Source: DASVSL01 sp036388095
Lineage (GTDB): Bacteria > Patescibacteriota > Saccharimonadia > Saccharimonadales > Saccharimonadaceae
Assembly (NCBI GenBank): GCA_036388095.1
Contig: DASVSL010000013.1
Coordinates: 1-21,250, forward strand
Length of the DNA stretch: 21,250 bases
Direction of reading: 5' to 3'
Shown here: one piece after another, positions 1 through 7,228 of the stretch
How positions within the stretch are numbered: position 1 is the first letter of the stretch
Layout of the letters: every line of letters begins with the position of its first letter
Notes under the pieces: generated by a model
The model's database searches: none
The model's input: only the letters and a program-made list of their open reading frames with translations
What the model was told of the DNA's origin: nothing
Program-made: the position numbers and the translations under genes

Positions 1-2031
1 CCTGAGTCGTTCGAAGCCAAGTACAAGATCCGCGTCGATCAGTTTTTGGACTACAAAGCCTTGGTTGGCGACAGCTCGGATAATATTCCCGGTGTTCAGG
101 GCGTGGGCCCGGTCGCCGCCCAGAAGCTCCTGCACGACTACGAGACGCTCGACGGCGTCTATGAAAACTTATGGCAGCTCAAAGACTCGATGCGTCACAA
201 ACTAGAAACGAGTCGCGACAGTGCCTACATGAGTAAACAGATCGCTGAAATATGGCTCGATGCGCCGCTTGATCTGGACTTGTCGGCGATGGATGTCAAC
301 GATCTCGACACGGCGAAGCTTAAAACCTTACTGACGCAATTGGAGTTTCGTAGTCTGCTGCGTGGGCTACCGGACTGGATGCAATCCGACCAAGCCGTCA
401 GCCTCGGAGAGGGGCAAGTGGCGGACGTTTTGCCTGATACAGCGGTCGGGGCTGACTCGCTGCTACCGAGCGGCCCGCTGACGGTCTGGCGTGACGGCGA
501 CGACTGGTACCTCAGCAGCAATGCTGGCGCTGCCGCCAAGCTCGATGTACAGCAAGCGATGAAGCACCTAGCCGGACGGCAACTGGTGGCGCACCGCGCC
601 AAAGATGTTCTGAAGGAACTGCTGCGGGCCGGAGCGACGGACATCCCAAGCGTGTCGCATGACACCGAGCAAGCCGCCTTTTTACTTAACCCGCTGCAAA
701 AATCACGTGCCCTGAGCGACCTGATGGGCATCGAAGAAACCGATCCGCTGGTCGCGATCGCCGCTGTGCGGGCGCTCAGCGTCGAGCAGGCAGCGGCCCT
801 CGACAAATTGCCGAAGTTGGCGCACGTGGCGCGTGAGTTTGATTTCGCCCTGATGCCGGTGTTGGCGCGGATGGAAGTTCGCGGTATTCGGATTGACCAA
901 ACCTTCTTGCAGGCTATGAACGACGATCTGACCCGCGACATCGAGGCGACGAAAAAAGCCATGTTCGAACTTGTGGGGTATGAATTTAACATCGGTAGTC
1001 CCGCGCAATTGGGCGACGTATTATTTGGCAAACTCCAGCTATCGACGCTTGGCGTCAAAAAAGGCAAGACCGGCTGGAGCACCGGCCAAAAAGAACTCGA
1101 TAAGCTACGCGGCTCGCATCCGATTATCGAACTCATCGAAAAATACCGCGAACTAACAAAGCTGCAAAGTACCTACGTCGACGCCTTGCCAAAACTCGCC
1201 GACGGACACTCACGTCTGCACACCGACTTTCGCCAAGATGTCGCCGCGACGGGGCGACTTAGTAGCTCTGACCCAAACCTGCAAAACATCCCCGTCCGGA
1301 CCGAACTTGGCCGCAAGATCCGCCAGGCCTTTGTGCCCGAACCAGGCAATGTCTTTGTCAGCGCGGACTACAGCCAGTTCGAACTACGCCTCGCCGCCGT
1401 GTTAGCCGGTGACCAACCGATGATCGACGACTTTAACAGCGATATCGACATTCACGCCAAGACCGCCAGCGACGTCTACCATGTGCCGCTCGATACGGTC
1501 ACCAAAGCCCAGCGCCGCGATGCCAAGGTCATTAATTTCGGTGTGCTGTACGGTATGGGGCCGCACGCGCTGGCGCAGAACACCGGCATGAGTTTTGCCG
1601 AGGCCAAAGCTTTTATCGACGAATATTTCCGCCTGCGCGCACCAATCCGTAAATACATCGACGCCACCATCGACCACGCCAAGCGCGAAGGCTTCGTCGA
1701 AACCTACTTCGGCCGTCGCCGCCCAACGCCCGATGTCCAATCGACTAATTTCATGGTTCGCCAATCAGGTGAGCGTGCCGCCGCCAACATGCCGATCCAG
1801 GGCACTGAAGCCGACCTGATGAAACTGGCGATGTTGAAAGTCGATCAGCGGCTGGGTGACCTTGGCGAGCAGCTGCTGCAAATCCATGACAGTATTTTGG
1901 TAGAATGCCCGGCCGACAAGGCGGACGAGGTCGGGGAACTGCTCAAAGAGACGATGGAAAATATTTATCCCGAACTCGGCATCAAGCTGAAAGTTGATGT
2001 CAGTACTGGTAAGAACTGGGGTGAAACCTGA
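1..2031 (+). CDS. polA: DNA polymerase I, 5'-truncated by the window edge
   Basis: Family A DNA polymerase for gap filling and repair. The frame is open from base 1 (PESFEAKYKIRVDQF...), so the start lies outside the window; the internal TTG at 46 is not the start. Residues about 19-41 are the end of the 5'-3' exonuclease domain (GDSSDNIPGV plus helix-hairpin-helix). A 3'-5' exonuclease-like region follows, but the DTET-type Exo I and Exo III acidic motifs are not recognisable, so proofreading is probably lost. The polymerase domain has TGRLSSSDPNLQNIPVR, motif A DYSQFELRLA, O-helix RRDAKVINFGVLYGMG and motif C QIHDSILVE. Motif C has Ser where E. coli has Glu883, and motif A has Phe at the Ile709 position. 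The stop overlaps the next ATG by one base, so this gene leads an operon. Confidence 0.97.
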   Translation, partial: PESFEAKYKIRVDQFLDYKALVGDSSDNIPGVQGVGPVAAQKLLHDYETLDGVYENLWQLKDSMRHKLETSRDSAYMSKQIAEIWLDAPLDLDLSAMDVNDLDTAKLKTLLTQLEFRSLLRGLPDWMQSDQAVSLGEGQVADVLPDTAVGADSLLPSGPLTVWRDGDDWYLSSNAGAAAKLDVQQAMKHLAGRQLVAHRAKDVLKELLRAGATDIPSVSHDTEQAAFLLNPLQKSRALSDLMGIEETDPLVAIAAVRALSVEQAAALDKLPKLAHVAREFDFALMPVLARMEVRGIRIDQTFLQAMNDDLTRDIEATKKAMFELVGYEFNIGSPAQLGDVLFGKLQLSTLGVKKGKTGWSTGQKELDKLRGSHPIIELIEKYRELTKLQSTYVDALPKLADGHSRLHTDFRQDVAATGRLSSSDPNLQNIPVRTELGRKIRQAFVPEPGNVFVSADYSQFELRLAAVLAGDQPMIDDFNSDIDIHAKTASDVYHVPLDTVTKAQRRDAKVINFGVLYGMGPHALAQNTGMSFAEAKAFIDEYFRLRAPIRKYIDATIDHAKREGFVETYFGRRRPTPDVQSTNFMVRQSGERAAANMPIQGTEADLMKLAMLKVDQRLGDLGEQLLQIHDSILVECPADKADEVGELLKETMENIYPELGIKLKVDVSTGKNWGET

Positions 2032-2537
2032 TGCTGTTATATATTGCAGGCAAGGTAAGCAAAGACTCGCAGTTCGGGACCCATCATTGGCGTGATGCAT
2101 TCGTAGCCCAGCTGGCCGAATTAAGTAGTCTTAAACTGTCGCACTTGGACCCACTAGCCTACGAGAGCGACCGGACGTATGAGCCTGAATTCATTTTTAA
2201 CAAGGATTGCTGGTTGATCGATCAAGTTGACTGCGTCGTCGTTTATTTGAGCGATGATATATCAGTCGGTGGTTCACAAGAAATGTTGATTGCAAAGTAC
2301 CTCCGCAAGCCGTTGATTGGGTTTGCGCCACTTGGGGGCAAATTCAATCAAACCGAAAAAGAGTTTCTTGGCCGGACTATCACAGATTACGTCGACCCAT
2401 TCGTCCATGCGTCGTGTGATGTCGTGGCTAGCACGATCGAAGATGTTGCGCGGGCACTTTGTAATCTTCCGCCACAGCCGAAAAATATCTCACTGATCGA
2501 CCGCGCCATTGAGCGGGCGCAGGCGGTGCTGGGATGA
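2031..2537 (+). CDS. Nucleoside 2-deoxyribosyltransferase-like protein
   Basis: A 168-residue cytosolic protein with the Rossmann-like fold of nucleoside 2-deoxyribosyltransferases and their relatives. It opens with a beta-strand and glycine turn (LLYIAGKVSKD). A central block, IDQVDCVVVYLSDDISVGG then SQEMLIAKYLRKPLIGF, matches the family pattern in which a Glu (here E84) follows a Gly/Ser loop and precedes the helix before the next strand. Family members exchange bases on deoxynucleosides or cleave N-glycosidic bonds; the substrate cannot be read from this sequence. The ATG overlaps the polA stop by one base, and the stop overlaps the next gene in ATGA, so translational coupling is likely. 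A nucleotide-salvage or pool-cleaning role beside polA is an inference. Confidence 0.75.
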   Translation: MLLYIAGKVSKDSQFGTHHWRDAFVAQLAELSSLKLSHLDPLAYESDRTYEPEFIFNKDCWLIDQVDCVVVYLSDDISVGGSQEMLIAKYLRKPLIGFAPLGGKFNQTEKEFLGRTITDYVDPFVHASCDVVASTIEDVARALCNLPPQPKNISLIDRAIERAQAVLG

Positions 2538-2806
2538 ATGACCTGAACGAACAGCTCCTACGTCAACTGGTCCGGCAGATGAAGATCATCAATTTCTGGA
2601 TCACGCTGTTTGGTACGATCGTCGTCGCGGCAATCATCGCCCTTGGCATTCTCATTTTTCAGGTCGTCAAAGTCATCGAACACACCAATGAGCAACTCAG
2701 CGGCGTGACAAGCCAGCTCAAAAGTAGCGTTGATGTGAAGAGCGACGTCTGCGGTGGCAGCGGTGATGTGGCGGCGTTCTTGCAGGCTCGTGGCATCTGC
2801 GACTGA
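2534..2806 (+). CDS. Small single-pass membrane protein
   Basis: A 90-residue protein starting in the ATGA overlap with the deoxyribosyltransferase-like gene. Residues 1-18 are polar (MNDLNEQLLRQLVRQMK). A strong transmembrane segment covers about residues 19-45 (FWITLFGTIVVAAIIALGIL), followed by a Ser/Val-rich amphipathic stretch with a coiled-coil look (residues 46-70). The tail ends in GGSGDVAAFLQARGICD with two cysteines. I do not recognise a family. The layout resembles small membrane peptides with an extracytoplasmic helix. It is the last gene of the polA operon: a new promoter begins 15 bases after its stop. Confidence 0.75.
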   Translation: MNDLNEQLLRQLVRQMKIINFWITLFGTIVVAAIIALGILIFQVVKVIEHTNEQLSGVTSQLKSSVDVKSDVCGGSGDVAAFLQARGICD

Positions 2807-2821
2807 CGGCCCGAAGCGCTA

Positions 2822-2850
2822 TTGCATTTTTAATACACTTATGCTATAAT
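2822..2850 (+). promoter_or_regulatory. Sigma-70 promoter with extended -10
   Basis: TTGCAT (2822-2827), a 17-bp spacer and a perfect TATAAT (2845-2850), with TG one base upstream of the -10 box. Transcription would start near 2857, giving a leader of about 27 bases to the ATG at 2884. Confidence 0.8.
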
Positions 2851-2883
2851 TAAATAAGATACAAGTCATATGACACAAACAGC

Positions 2884-3762
2884 ATGAAACCATCACATCT
2901 CTGGCGTCGCTTCCGGCCACAACGATCGCACCCGGCGGTGCACCATGACCTCGTCTCCCAGGTGCGCCTGCGCATCGGGGAAGTCTGGCACCCTGACCGA
3001 CATCACGATCATAATGCATTATTCAACCAGCTGCACGAAGCGGCGGCGATGCAATCACGCCGGGCTCAATCGAGTCACTCGGCGGTTGATGAATTCGCCC
3101 TTCTTTTGCTGCGGGCACCGGCGGCCGTCGCTGCCCAGCGCCAGATGGACCGTCACGAGCACGGCTACCGTCACCGTGAGGCACGGCTGTTCGAGCTGAT
3201 TGATTTTAATGACACTTTCGTCAGCACTGTCTTGGCCCTGACCCCCGAGCAGCGAAAAGATTTCTTGGCCGTCTGCCGACAAGAACTGGACCGTTTTTGT
3301 AGTGAGCTTGGCGTGCCGACCTTTACCGACGAACAGTACATGGCCATCGTCCGAGGTCTGAGCCGTGAAATCGCCGTCTATATCGGGGCTCACCAGCAGG
3401 GGTTCGACGCGCAGATGACCAGCCGGGTGCAAGACTCGATGGGCGTCGACATGACCGTGACGGATCCTCGTACCCACCGCACTGTCGGGATTGATTGTAA
3501 GACACCGAGTGCCTACCGTCATCGCTTGATCGAGCTGGTTGAGCAGGGCAGGTTGAGCGATGCAGCGGGCGCTCACGCTGACGAGCTCGGCTTCATTCGA
3601 CTGCATAATGGTCATGGCAGTGAAGCCGTCGATGTCACTATGGTGCGAATCGACGAGCAGGAACTGGGTGAGATTACGGCCTTCGCATTTGCCGATAGCA
3701 CAGCTCTCGGCCATCTATTAGCTCGGGTGCTGACTGATACGCTATCACGACCAAAAACTTGA
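2884..3762 (+). CDS. PD-(D/E)XK nuclease-like protein of unknown role
   Basis: A 292-residue, probably cytosolic protein with a His/Arg-rich N-terminus (about residues 1-60) and a helical middle. Its C-terminal half reads like the core of a PD-(D/E)XK nuclease fold: helix SREIAVYIGA with a Glu, then GVDMTVTDPRTHRTVGIDCK, in which D...D-C-K can supply the metal-binding acid pair and lysine. This assignment rests on the motif pattern only. The family includes restriction, repair and competence-associated nucleases, and no partner gene here says which applies. It has its own promoter, and no Shine-Dalgarno sequence is visible before the ATG. Its TGA stop lies inside the -35 box of the next gene's promoter. 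Confidence 0.7.
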   Translation: MKPSHLWRRFRPQRSHPAVHHDLVSQVRLRIGEVWHPDRHHDHNALFNQLHEAAAMQSRRAQSSHSAVDEFALLLLRAPAAVAAQRQMDRHEHGYRHREARLFELIDFNDTFVSTVLALTPEQRKDFLAVCRQELDRFCSELGVPTFTDEQYMAIVRGLSREIAVYIGAHQQGFDAQMTSRVQDSMGVDMTVTDPRTHRTVGIDCKTPSAYRHRLIELVEQGRLSDAAGAHADELGFIRLHNGHGSEAVDVTMVRIDEQELGEITAFAFADSTALGHLLARVLTDTLSRPKT

Positions 3763-3787
3763 CGAATGTAAAACGCTCACGTATAAT
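3759..3787 (+). promoter_or_regulatory. Strong sigma-70 promoter for the first small surface protein
   Basis: TTGACG (3759-3764), a 17-bp spacer and TATAAT (3782-3787). The -35 box contains the TGA stop (3760-3762) of the upstream gene. The expected leader is about 37 A-rich bases ending in AGAGACAAAC just before the ATG at 3831. Confidence 0.88.
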
Positions 3788-3830
3788 CCCCGTTATCACG
3801 CAAAAAAAGTGAAAAGCGAAAGAGACAAAC

Positions 3831-4421
3831 ATGTACACCCAGGTAAAAAAACTATCTATTGCCGCTATGGCAATTGCCGTTGCTGCCGCCCCGGTGGTAG
3901 CTTCGGCCGCAAGTAGCACCGCCAACACTACCATTAACGCCACTGTTAACTCGGTGATCAGTGTCTCCAGTGTTTCTCCGGTAACACTGAACTTGACACC
4001 AACGTCTGGCGGTGTGGTCAGTAGTTCCAGTGACACGGTGAGCGTTAGTACAAATAATACAGCCGGGTACACACTGACCTTGGCCGACAACGATACCACG
4101 GTCAACCTGGTGAGCGGTGGCAACACGATCACGGCGCACGCCGGAACAACAACGACGCCGACGGCGCTCACGAACGGCAAGTGGGGCTTTGCCAAAGCCG
4201 GCGCACCGTTTGACGTCAGCTATACTACCGAAACCAACGCTGGTAGCAGTGCTACCAAATGGGCCGGAGTACCACCAAGTACGACGCCCTTTACTCTGAA
4301 AACGACGGCGACAACTGCCAGTAGCGACCCAACCGTCGTCTGGTACGCCGCCAAGGTTGACTCAACTCAGCCAAACGGCACCTATAGCGACACCGTCGTC
4401 TACACTGCGACAACCAACTAG
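3831..4421 (+). CDS. Small exported beta-rich surface protein, WxL-like (copy 1)
   Basis: A 196-residue exported protein. The signal peptide is MYTQVKKLSIAAMAIAVAAA with likely cleavage after VASA (about residue 26). The mature part is Thr/Ser/Asn-rich and predicted all-beta: TPTSGGVVSSSSDTVSVST, a NTAGYTLTLADND strand, a KWGF motif, a KWAGVP motif and a terminal VVWYAAKVDSTQPNGTYS repeat-like strand ending in YTATTN. It has only one cysteine-free chain and no TM or sorting signal at its end. It is clearly paralogous to the protein at 5152-5754. The overall plan resembles small WxL-type surface proteins, but a canonical WxL motif is absent, so kinship is inferred partly from the DUF916-like neighbour. 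A strong promoter and a GAGACAAA leader suggest high expression. A pilin or S-layer component is an alternative. Confidence 0.85.
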   Translation: MYTQVKKLSIAAMAIAVAAAPVVASAASSTANTTINATVNSVISVSSVSPVTLNLTPTSGGVVSSSSDTVSVSTNNTAGYTLTLADNDTTVNLVSGGNTITAHAGTTTTPTALTNGKWGFAKAGAPFDVSYTTETNAGSSATKWAGVPPSTTPFTLKTTATTASSDPTVVWYAAKVDSTQPNGTYSDTVVYTATTN

Positions 4422-4443
4422 TCAATTTTTACGCTACCAAGTC

Positions 4444-4468
4444 GGCCGGTCTTTCGGGACCGGCCTTT
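4444..4468 (+). terminator. Rho-independent terminator, short T-tract
   Basis: GGCCGGTC (4444-4451) pairs perfectly with GACCGGCC (4458-4465) around a six-base loop, followed by only TTT. The very GC-rich 8-bp stem lies 22 bases after the stop of the surface protein. Confidence 0.75.
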
Positions 4469-4487
4469 AGTATGCGACACTAAGCAT

Positions 4488-5081
4488 ATGACCGCACCCG
4501 CACCTATATCCGCCCTGATTTTCGATTGTTTCGGCGTTTTGCAACTTGATAGTACAGTCTCGCTGTTACATGTCGTCGGTCAAGCCGACCAGGCTGAGCT
4601 TGCGGGTGTCTTTGCGGCTAATAATCTGGGGCACTATGATCGGGACGGCTACGTCCGCGAACTAGCCCGGGTGACTGGCCTGAGTGTCGAGCGCGTTGAG
4701 ACGTACATCCGCCACGAGCATCGACTGAACCGGCCTTTAGTCGATGCAATCATGACACTACGGGGCACCTATAAGATCGGGCTGCTTAGTAATATTGGTC
4801 GGGGCTGGATGAACGACTTCTTTTCGCAGCATCAACTGCACGATTTATTTGACGCCGTCGTCTTGAGCGGCGATGAGGGGATTGCCAAGCCCGACCCGGC
4901 TATCTATAGCATAATGACTGAGCGCTTAGAGGTGCCGACAGAGCAGTGCGTCATGATTGATGACATCGACGCGAACTGTCGTGGCGCAGAACAAGCTGGC
5001 CTAACGGCGATTCAGTTTATCGACAATCAGCAGTTACGCACACAGCTCGCCAATCTTGAAGTGAAAATTACATTTGATTGA
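4488..5081 (+). CDS. HAD-superfamily hydrolase, subfamily IA
   Basis: A 197-residue cytosolic haloacid-dehalogenase-type hydrolase, probably a small-molecule phosphatase. Motif I is LIFDCFGVL (nucleophile Asp), motif II is LLSN, motif III is the Lys in GIAKPDPAIY, and motif IV is MIDDID. A helical cap lies between motifs I and II (about residues 20-90), as in subfamily IA. The usual second Asp of motif I (DxD) is Phe here (D-C-F), as happens in some dehalogenase-like and FDxGGV-type members; this weakens a plain phosphatase assignment. The substrate is unknown. No Shine-Dalgarno precedes the ATG, and a weak TAGTAT/TATGCG element at 4468-4476 leaves a very short leader. It sits between the two paralogous surface genes without an obvious functional link. 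Confidence 0.88.
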   Translation: MTAPAPISALIFDCFGVLQLDSTVSLLHVVGQADQAELAGVFAANNLGHYDRDGYVRELARVTGLSVERVETYIRHEHRLNRPLVDAIMTLRGTYKIGLLSNIGRGWMNDFFSQHQLHDLFDAVVLSGDEGIAKPDPAIYSIMTERLEVPTEQCVMIDDIDANCRGAEQAGLTAIQFIDNQQLRTQLANLEVKITFD

Positions 5082-5106
5082 CAAACGTAAGCGTATTTAG
5101 TAAAAT
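5078..5106 (+). promoter_or_regulatory. Strong sigma-70 promoter for the second small surface protein
   Basis: Consensus TTGACA (5078-5083), a 17-bp spacer and TAAAAT (5101-5106). As at 3759, the -35 box contains the TGA stop (5079-5081) of the upstream gene. The leader to ATG 5152 is about 39 bases and carries AGAAAGAAG as a probable ribosome binding site. Confidence 0.88.
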
Positions 5107-5151
5107 CCAGTTTAGACACTCCTCAAAAACAAAAACAGAAAGAAGTAATCG

Positions 5152-5754
5152 ATGGCTACCACCCATCTCCTCATACGAGCAGGTATGATCGTGACGTCAC
5201 TTGCTGTCGCGACGCTGCCTGTTATCGCTTCGGCAGCAAGTAGTACCGCAAACACAACCATTAACGCAAACGTTGGCTCGGCGATTAGCATCACCACGAG
5301 TGGTACGGTCACCGTCACCTTGACGCCAACGTCGGGCGGCGTCGTCAGTAGTGCTGGCGACACAGTGACCGTCAACACGAACAACGCCCTTGGGTACGTT
5401 TTGACGCTTAGTGACAGCAACACCGTCACTGACCTGACGAGTGGGGCGAACACGATCGCGGCTCATAGCGGTACGTTTGGCAGCCCAACCGCTCTCGGCA
5501 ACGGAACGTGGGGGTACCGCATCGTTAACGCCGGCGGCTTCGGGGCAGGCGCCTACAGCGCGGAAACCAATAATGGCGCTAGCACGAGTACCTGGGCCGG
5601 TGTGCCATCGAGCACGACACCGAGTACAATCAAAACGACGAGCTCGAGTGCTACTAATGACGTGACAACCGTCTGGTACGGCGTTAAAGCTAACTCATCT
5701 CAAGCAAACGGTACCTATACCGACACAGTTACCTATACGGCGACAACCAACTAG
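5152..5754 (+). CDS. Small exported beta-rich surface protein, WxL-like (copy 2)
   Basis: A 200-residue paralogue of the 3831-4421 product. The signal peptide (MATTHLLIRAGMIVTSLAVA..., cleavage after VIASA) runs straight into the same mature start, ASSTANTTINA. Shared blocks are LTPTSGGVVSS, GDTVTVNTNNALGYVLTLSD, GANTIAAHSGT, TWGYR, STWAGVPSSTTP and a terminal VTYTATTN. The last 18 bases of the two genes are nearly identical, while the rest has diverged by many synonymous changes, which points to an old duplication. The middle differs: copy 2 has a Gly-rich AGGFGAGAYSAET insertion. A DUF916-like membrane protein starts 6-18 bases downstream, so the two are almost surely co-transcribed. Function is inferred to be a surface layer or adhesin component. 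Confidence 0.85.
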   Translation: MATTHLLIRAGMIVTSLAVATLPVIASAASSTANTTINANVGSAISITTSGTVTVTLTPTSGGVVSSAGDTVTVNTNNALGYVLTLSDSNTVTDLTSGANTIAAHSGTFGSPTALGNGTWGYRIVNAGGFGAGAYSAETNNGASTSTWAGVPSSTTPSTIKTTSSSATNDVTTVWYGVKANSSQANGTYTDTVTYTATTN

Positions 5755-5772
5755 TTTATAGTGGCAAGCACT

Positions 5773-6666
5773 ATGGTGAGATGGTTGACGACCTATGCAA
5801 CAGCAGGCCTTGTACTCGGCCTGCTGTTTGCTGTTGTCACGCCGTTGACTACGCAAGCAGCGACGACCGAAAAAGAGAGCATCACCGTCTCGCCAGTCAG
5901 CAAATCATTAAAACTCGACGCAGGCCAAGTGTTCAGCGATGAATTGACTGTCGTCAACGACGGGGGCACTGACTATACCTTCACCGTGTCAGCGCAGCCA
6001 TACTCAGTGCGTAATGAAGACTACGAGCCTGACTTCTTTACCAGCAAGACCAACACCGACATCAAAGATTGGGTTAGTTTTACGCGCACGACCTATCGGA
6101 TAAAGGCCGGCCAGACGCAGGTTGTTCCGTTTGAGATCAAGGTGCCAACTGGTGCAACGCCTGGTGGTCACTACGGAGTGATTTTTGCTGAAACTCAGCC
6201 CGGTGACCAGCCCGTGGCGGGGAACTCTGTTGAACGTAAAAAACGAGTCGGCACGTTACTGTACGCAACGGTAAATGGTACCTTTCGTACCGGCGGCTCC
6301 TTTACTGGTATTCGTACGCCTGGTCTTCAGTTCACCCGCCCACACAAAAGCGAACTGAACGTCAAAAATACCGGTAACGTTGATTTTCCGGTAACGACAA
6401 TCCTGGCGGTGTCGGATCTTTTTGGCAGCCGTAAGTTTACCGGTGAGCAGACCTATCAGGTGCTGCCACAAACAAGCCGACGAATTAGCCTTGTTTGGGA
6501 CAAGTCACCGGGCTTTGGGTTTTATAAAGTCGTGACTTCCGCAAAATTCCTTGATCAAGAAACCAGCAAGACCAGCTTTGTGCTGGTTGCGCCGATTGTG
6601 TTTTATATGGTGTTTGCCGTCGGGCTGCTGGGCGCCGTTATTTATTTCGTTGCCAAACGACGCTAG
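5773..6666 (+). CDS. DUF916/DUF3324-like membrane-anchored surface protein (WxL-interacting type)
   Basis: About 297 residues from ATG 5773 (a GTG at 5761 adds four). The signal peptide is MVRWLTTYATAGLVLGLLFA, cleaved near TTQAA. Two Ig-like beta domains follow: an N-terminal one (ITVSPVSKSLKLDAGQVFSD, then WVSFTRTTYRIKAGQTQVVP and PGGHYGVIFAE), and a second around ELNVKNTGNVDFPVT. A C-terminal TM helix (about residues 270-292) ends in KRR. This order of export signal, SP-type stalk domains and TM with a basic tail is that of WxL-interacting proteins of Firmicutes, which bind WxL proteins and peptidoglycan. The motif RVGTLLYATVNGT recurs as RVGTLLSLVNGT in the protein at 10047-10919. No ribosome binding site is visible, so coupling to the upstream gene is likely. 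Family call by motif, not by search. Confidence 0.82.
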   Translation: MVRWLTTYATAGLVLGLLFAVVTPLTTQAATTEKESITVSPVSKSLKLDAGQVFSDELTVVNDGGTDYTFTVSAQPYSVRNEDYEPDFFTSKTNTDIKDWVSFTRTTYRIKAGQTQVVPFEIKVPTGATPGGHYGVIFAETQPGDQPVAGNSVERKKRVGTLLYATVNGTFRTGGSFTGIRTPGLQFTRPHKSELNVKNTGNVDFPVTTILAVSDLFGSRKFTGEQTYQVLPQTSRRISLVWDKSPGFGFYKVVTSAKFLDQETSKTSFVLVAPIVFYMVFAVGLLGAVIYFVAKRR

Positions 6667-6676
6667 AACACTACGT

Positions 6677-6714
6677 CACTAAAACAGCCCCGGTTGAACA
6701 GGGCTGTTTTAGTG
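6677..6714. terminator. Bidirectional Rho-independent terminator
   Basis: A perfect 14-bp inverted repeat, CACTAAAACAGCCC (6677-6690) and GGGCTGTTTTAGTG (6701-6714), with a 10-base loop. The T-run after the GC core exists on both strands. It sits between two convergent genes and should serve both. Confidence 0.92.
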
Positions 6715-6732
6715 CGGACGATCGTCGTGTGA

Positions 6733-6984
6733 CTAGACGCGCCGACGGCGAGCACGAACGAGCAGGACGACCGATACGACGACGACAAGGACGACGCCCG
6801 TTAGCGTTGCGTAGAAGGGCATACCGGTGTATGCCAGTTCGCCACCGGCGGCAGCAGTACCGGGTTGACTAACGGCGGCGGTGCTACAGGCTGTGTCATG
6901 GTCGTAGCTACCAGCACCGTAGGTGCCACAATCGTACACGGCGAACCGCATGAGTGGACTGTTGTTTATTTCCATGGCTTGCAT
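6733..6984 (-). CDS. Mini-protein with LAYTG sorting-like signal and C-terminal TM
   Basis: An 83-residue protein read leftward. Residues 1-49 are polar, with an odd Tyr/Gly/Cys segment (YDCGTYGAGSYDHDTAC) and an Ala/Gly stretch. LAYTG at 50-54 is followed by a TM helix (about 58-76) and the tail RARRRRV. This is exactly the layout of a cell-wall sorting signal, and LAxTG is the variant associated with class E sortases. No N-terminal signal peptide is visible, so the single TM helix would have to deliver the short N-terminal part outward. Alternative starts are Met4 and Met12. A gene in the same orientation with its own terminator, divergent from tatA, argues that it is real. No sortase gene is in the window. 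The mature peptide would be only about 50 residues with two cysteines. Confidence 0.72.
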   Translation of the reverse strand: MQAMEINNSPLMRFAVYDCGTYGAGSYDHDTACSTAAVSQPGTAAAGGELAYTGMPFYATLTGVVLVVVVSVVLLVRARRRRV

Positions 6985-7039
6985 TTCTTTTTGTTAAGCT
7001 TTACTATTATGAACATACATTAAGTGAGGAAAAAAGACA
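6985..7039. promoter_or_regulatory. Divergent promoter region between the LAYTG mini-gene and tatA
   Basis: An AT-rich 55-bp intergenic stretch that must drive both genes. ACTATTATG at 7003-7011 offers a -10-like TATTAT on the plus strand and CATAAT on the minus strand at nearly the same place. The -35 boxes are poor, with TTGTTA at 6991-6996 the best plus-strand candidate. TGAGG at 7025-7029 may be the tatA ribosome binding site. Confidence 0.4.
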
Positions 7040-7228
7040 ATGCCACAAATCGGACCAATGGAACTAATTATCATCCTAGCGATCCTATTGCTACTGTTCG
7101 GCGCCAAGAAATTACCAGAACTCGCTCGTAGTATCGGCTCAAGTGCCGGTGAGCTCAAAAAGGGTATGGACGACGTGAGCAAGACTCCTGGAAAGTCGGC
7201 CAGCGATGTCGACAGCAAACAGGGCTAA
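7040..7228 (+). CDS. tatA: Twin-arginine translocase subunit TatA
   Basis: A 62-residue TatA/E-type protein that forms the size-variable pore of the Tat export pathway for folded proteins. It has a short N-terminus, a TM helix (about residues 7-21, MELIIILAILLLLFG), the hallmark hinge FGAKKLPELARSIG, and an amphipathic helix (SSAGELKKGMDDV) with a polar tail. It is on the short side for the family. TatC follows with a 23-base overlap, so the two are coupled. No tatB is seen; one TatA doing both jobs together with TatC is the usual minimal arrangement in Gram-positive-type bacteria. Confidence 0.95.
   Translation: MPQIGPMELIIILAILLLLFGAKKLPELARSIGSSAGELKKGMDDVSKTPGKSASDVDSKQG

Noticed and set aside
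225..1136. A 303-codon leftward open frame inside polA.
   Set aside because: Ser/Arg-rich composition without domains, antisense to conserved polA sequence: a by-product of GC-rich codons.
3674..4195. A leftward open frame of 173 codons with Val/Leu-rich, membrane-like sequence opposite the first small surface gene.
   Set aside because: Complement of a Thr/Ser/Val-rich exported protein; a similar shadow occurs opposite its paralogue at 5112-5453.
4461..4740. CCGGCCTTTAGT occurs both in the terminator (4460-4471) and inside the HAD gene (near 4731).
   Set aside because: A single 12-base match with no further similarity around it; probably chance.
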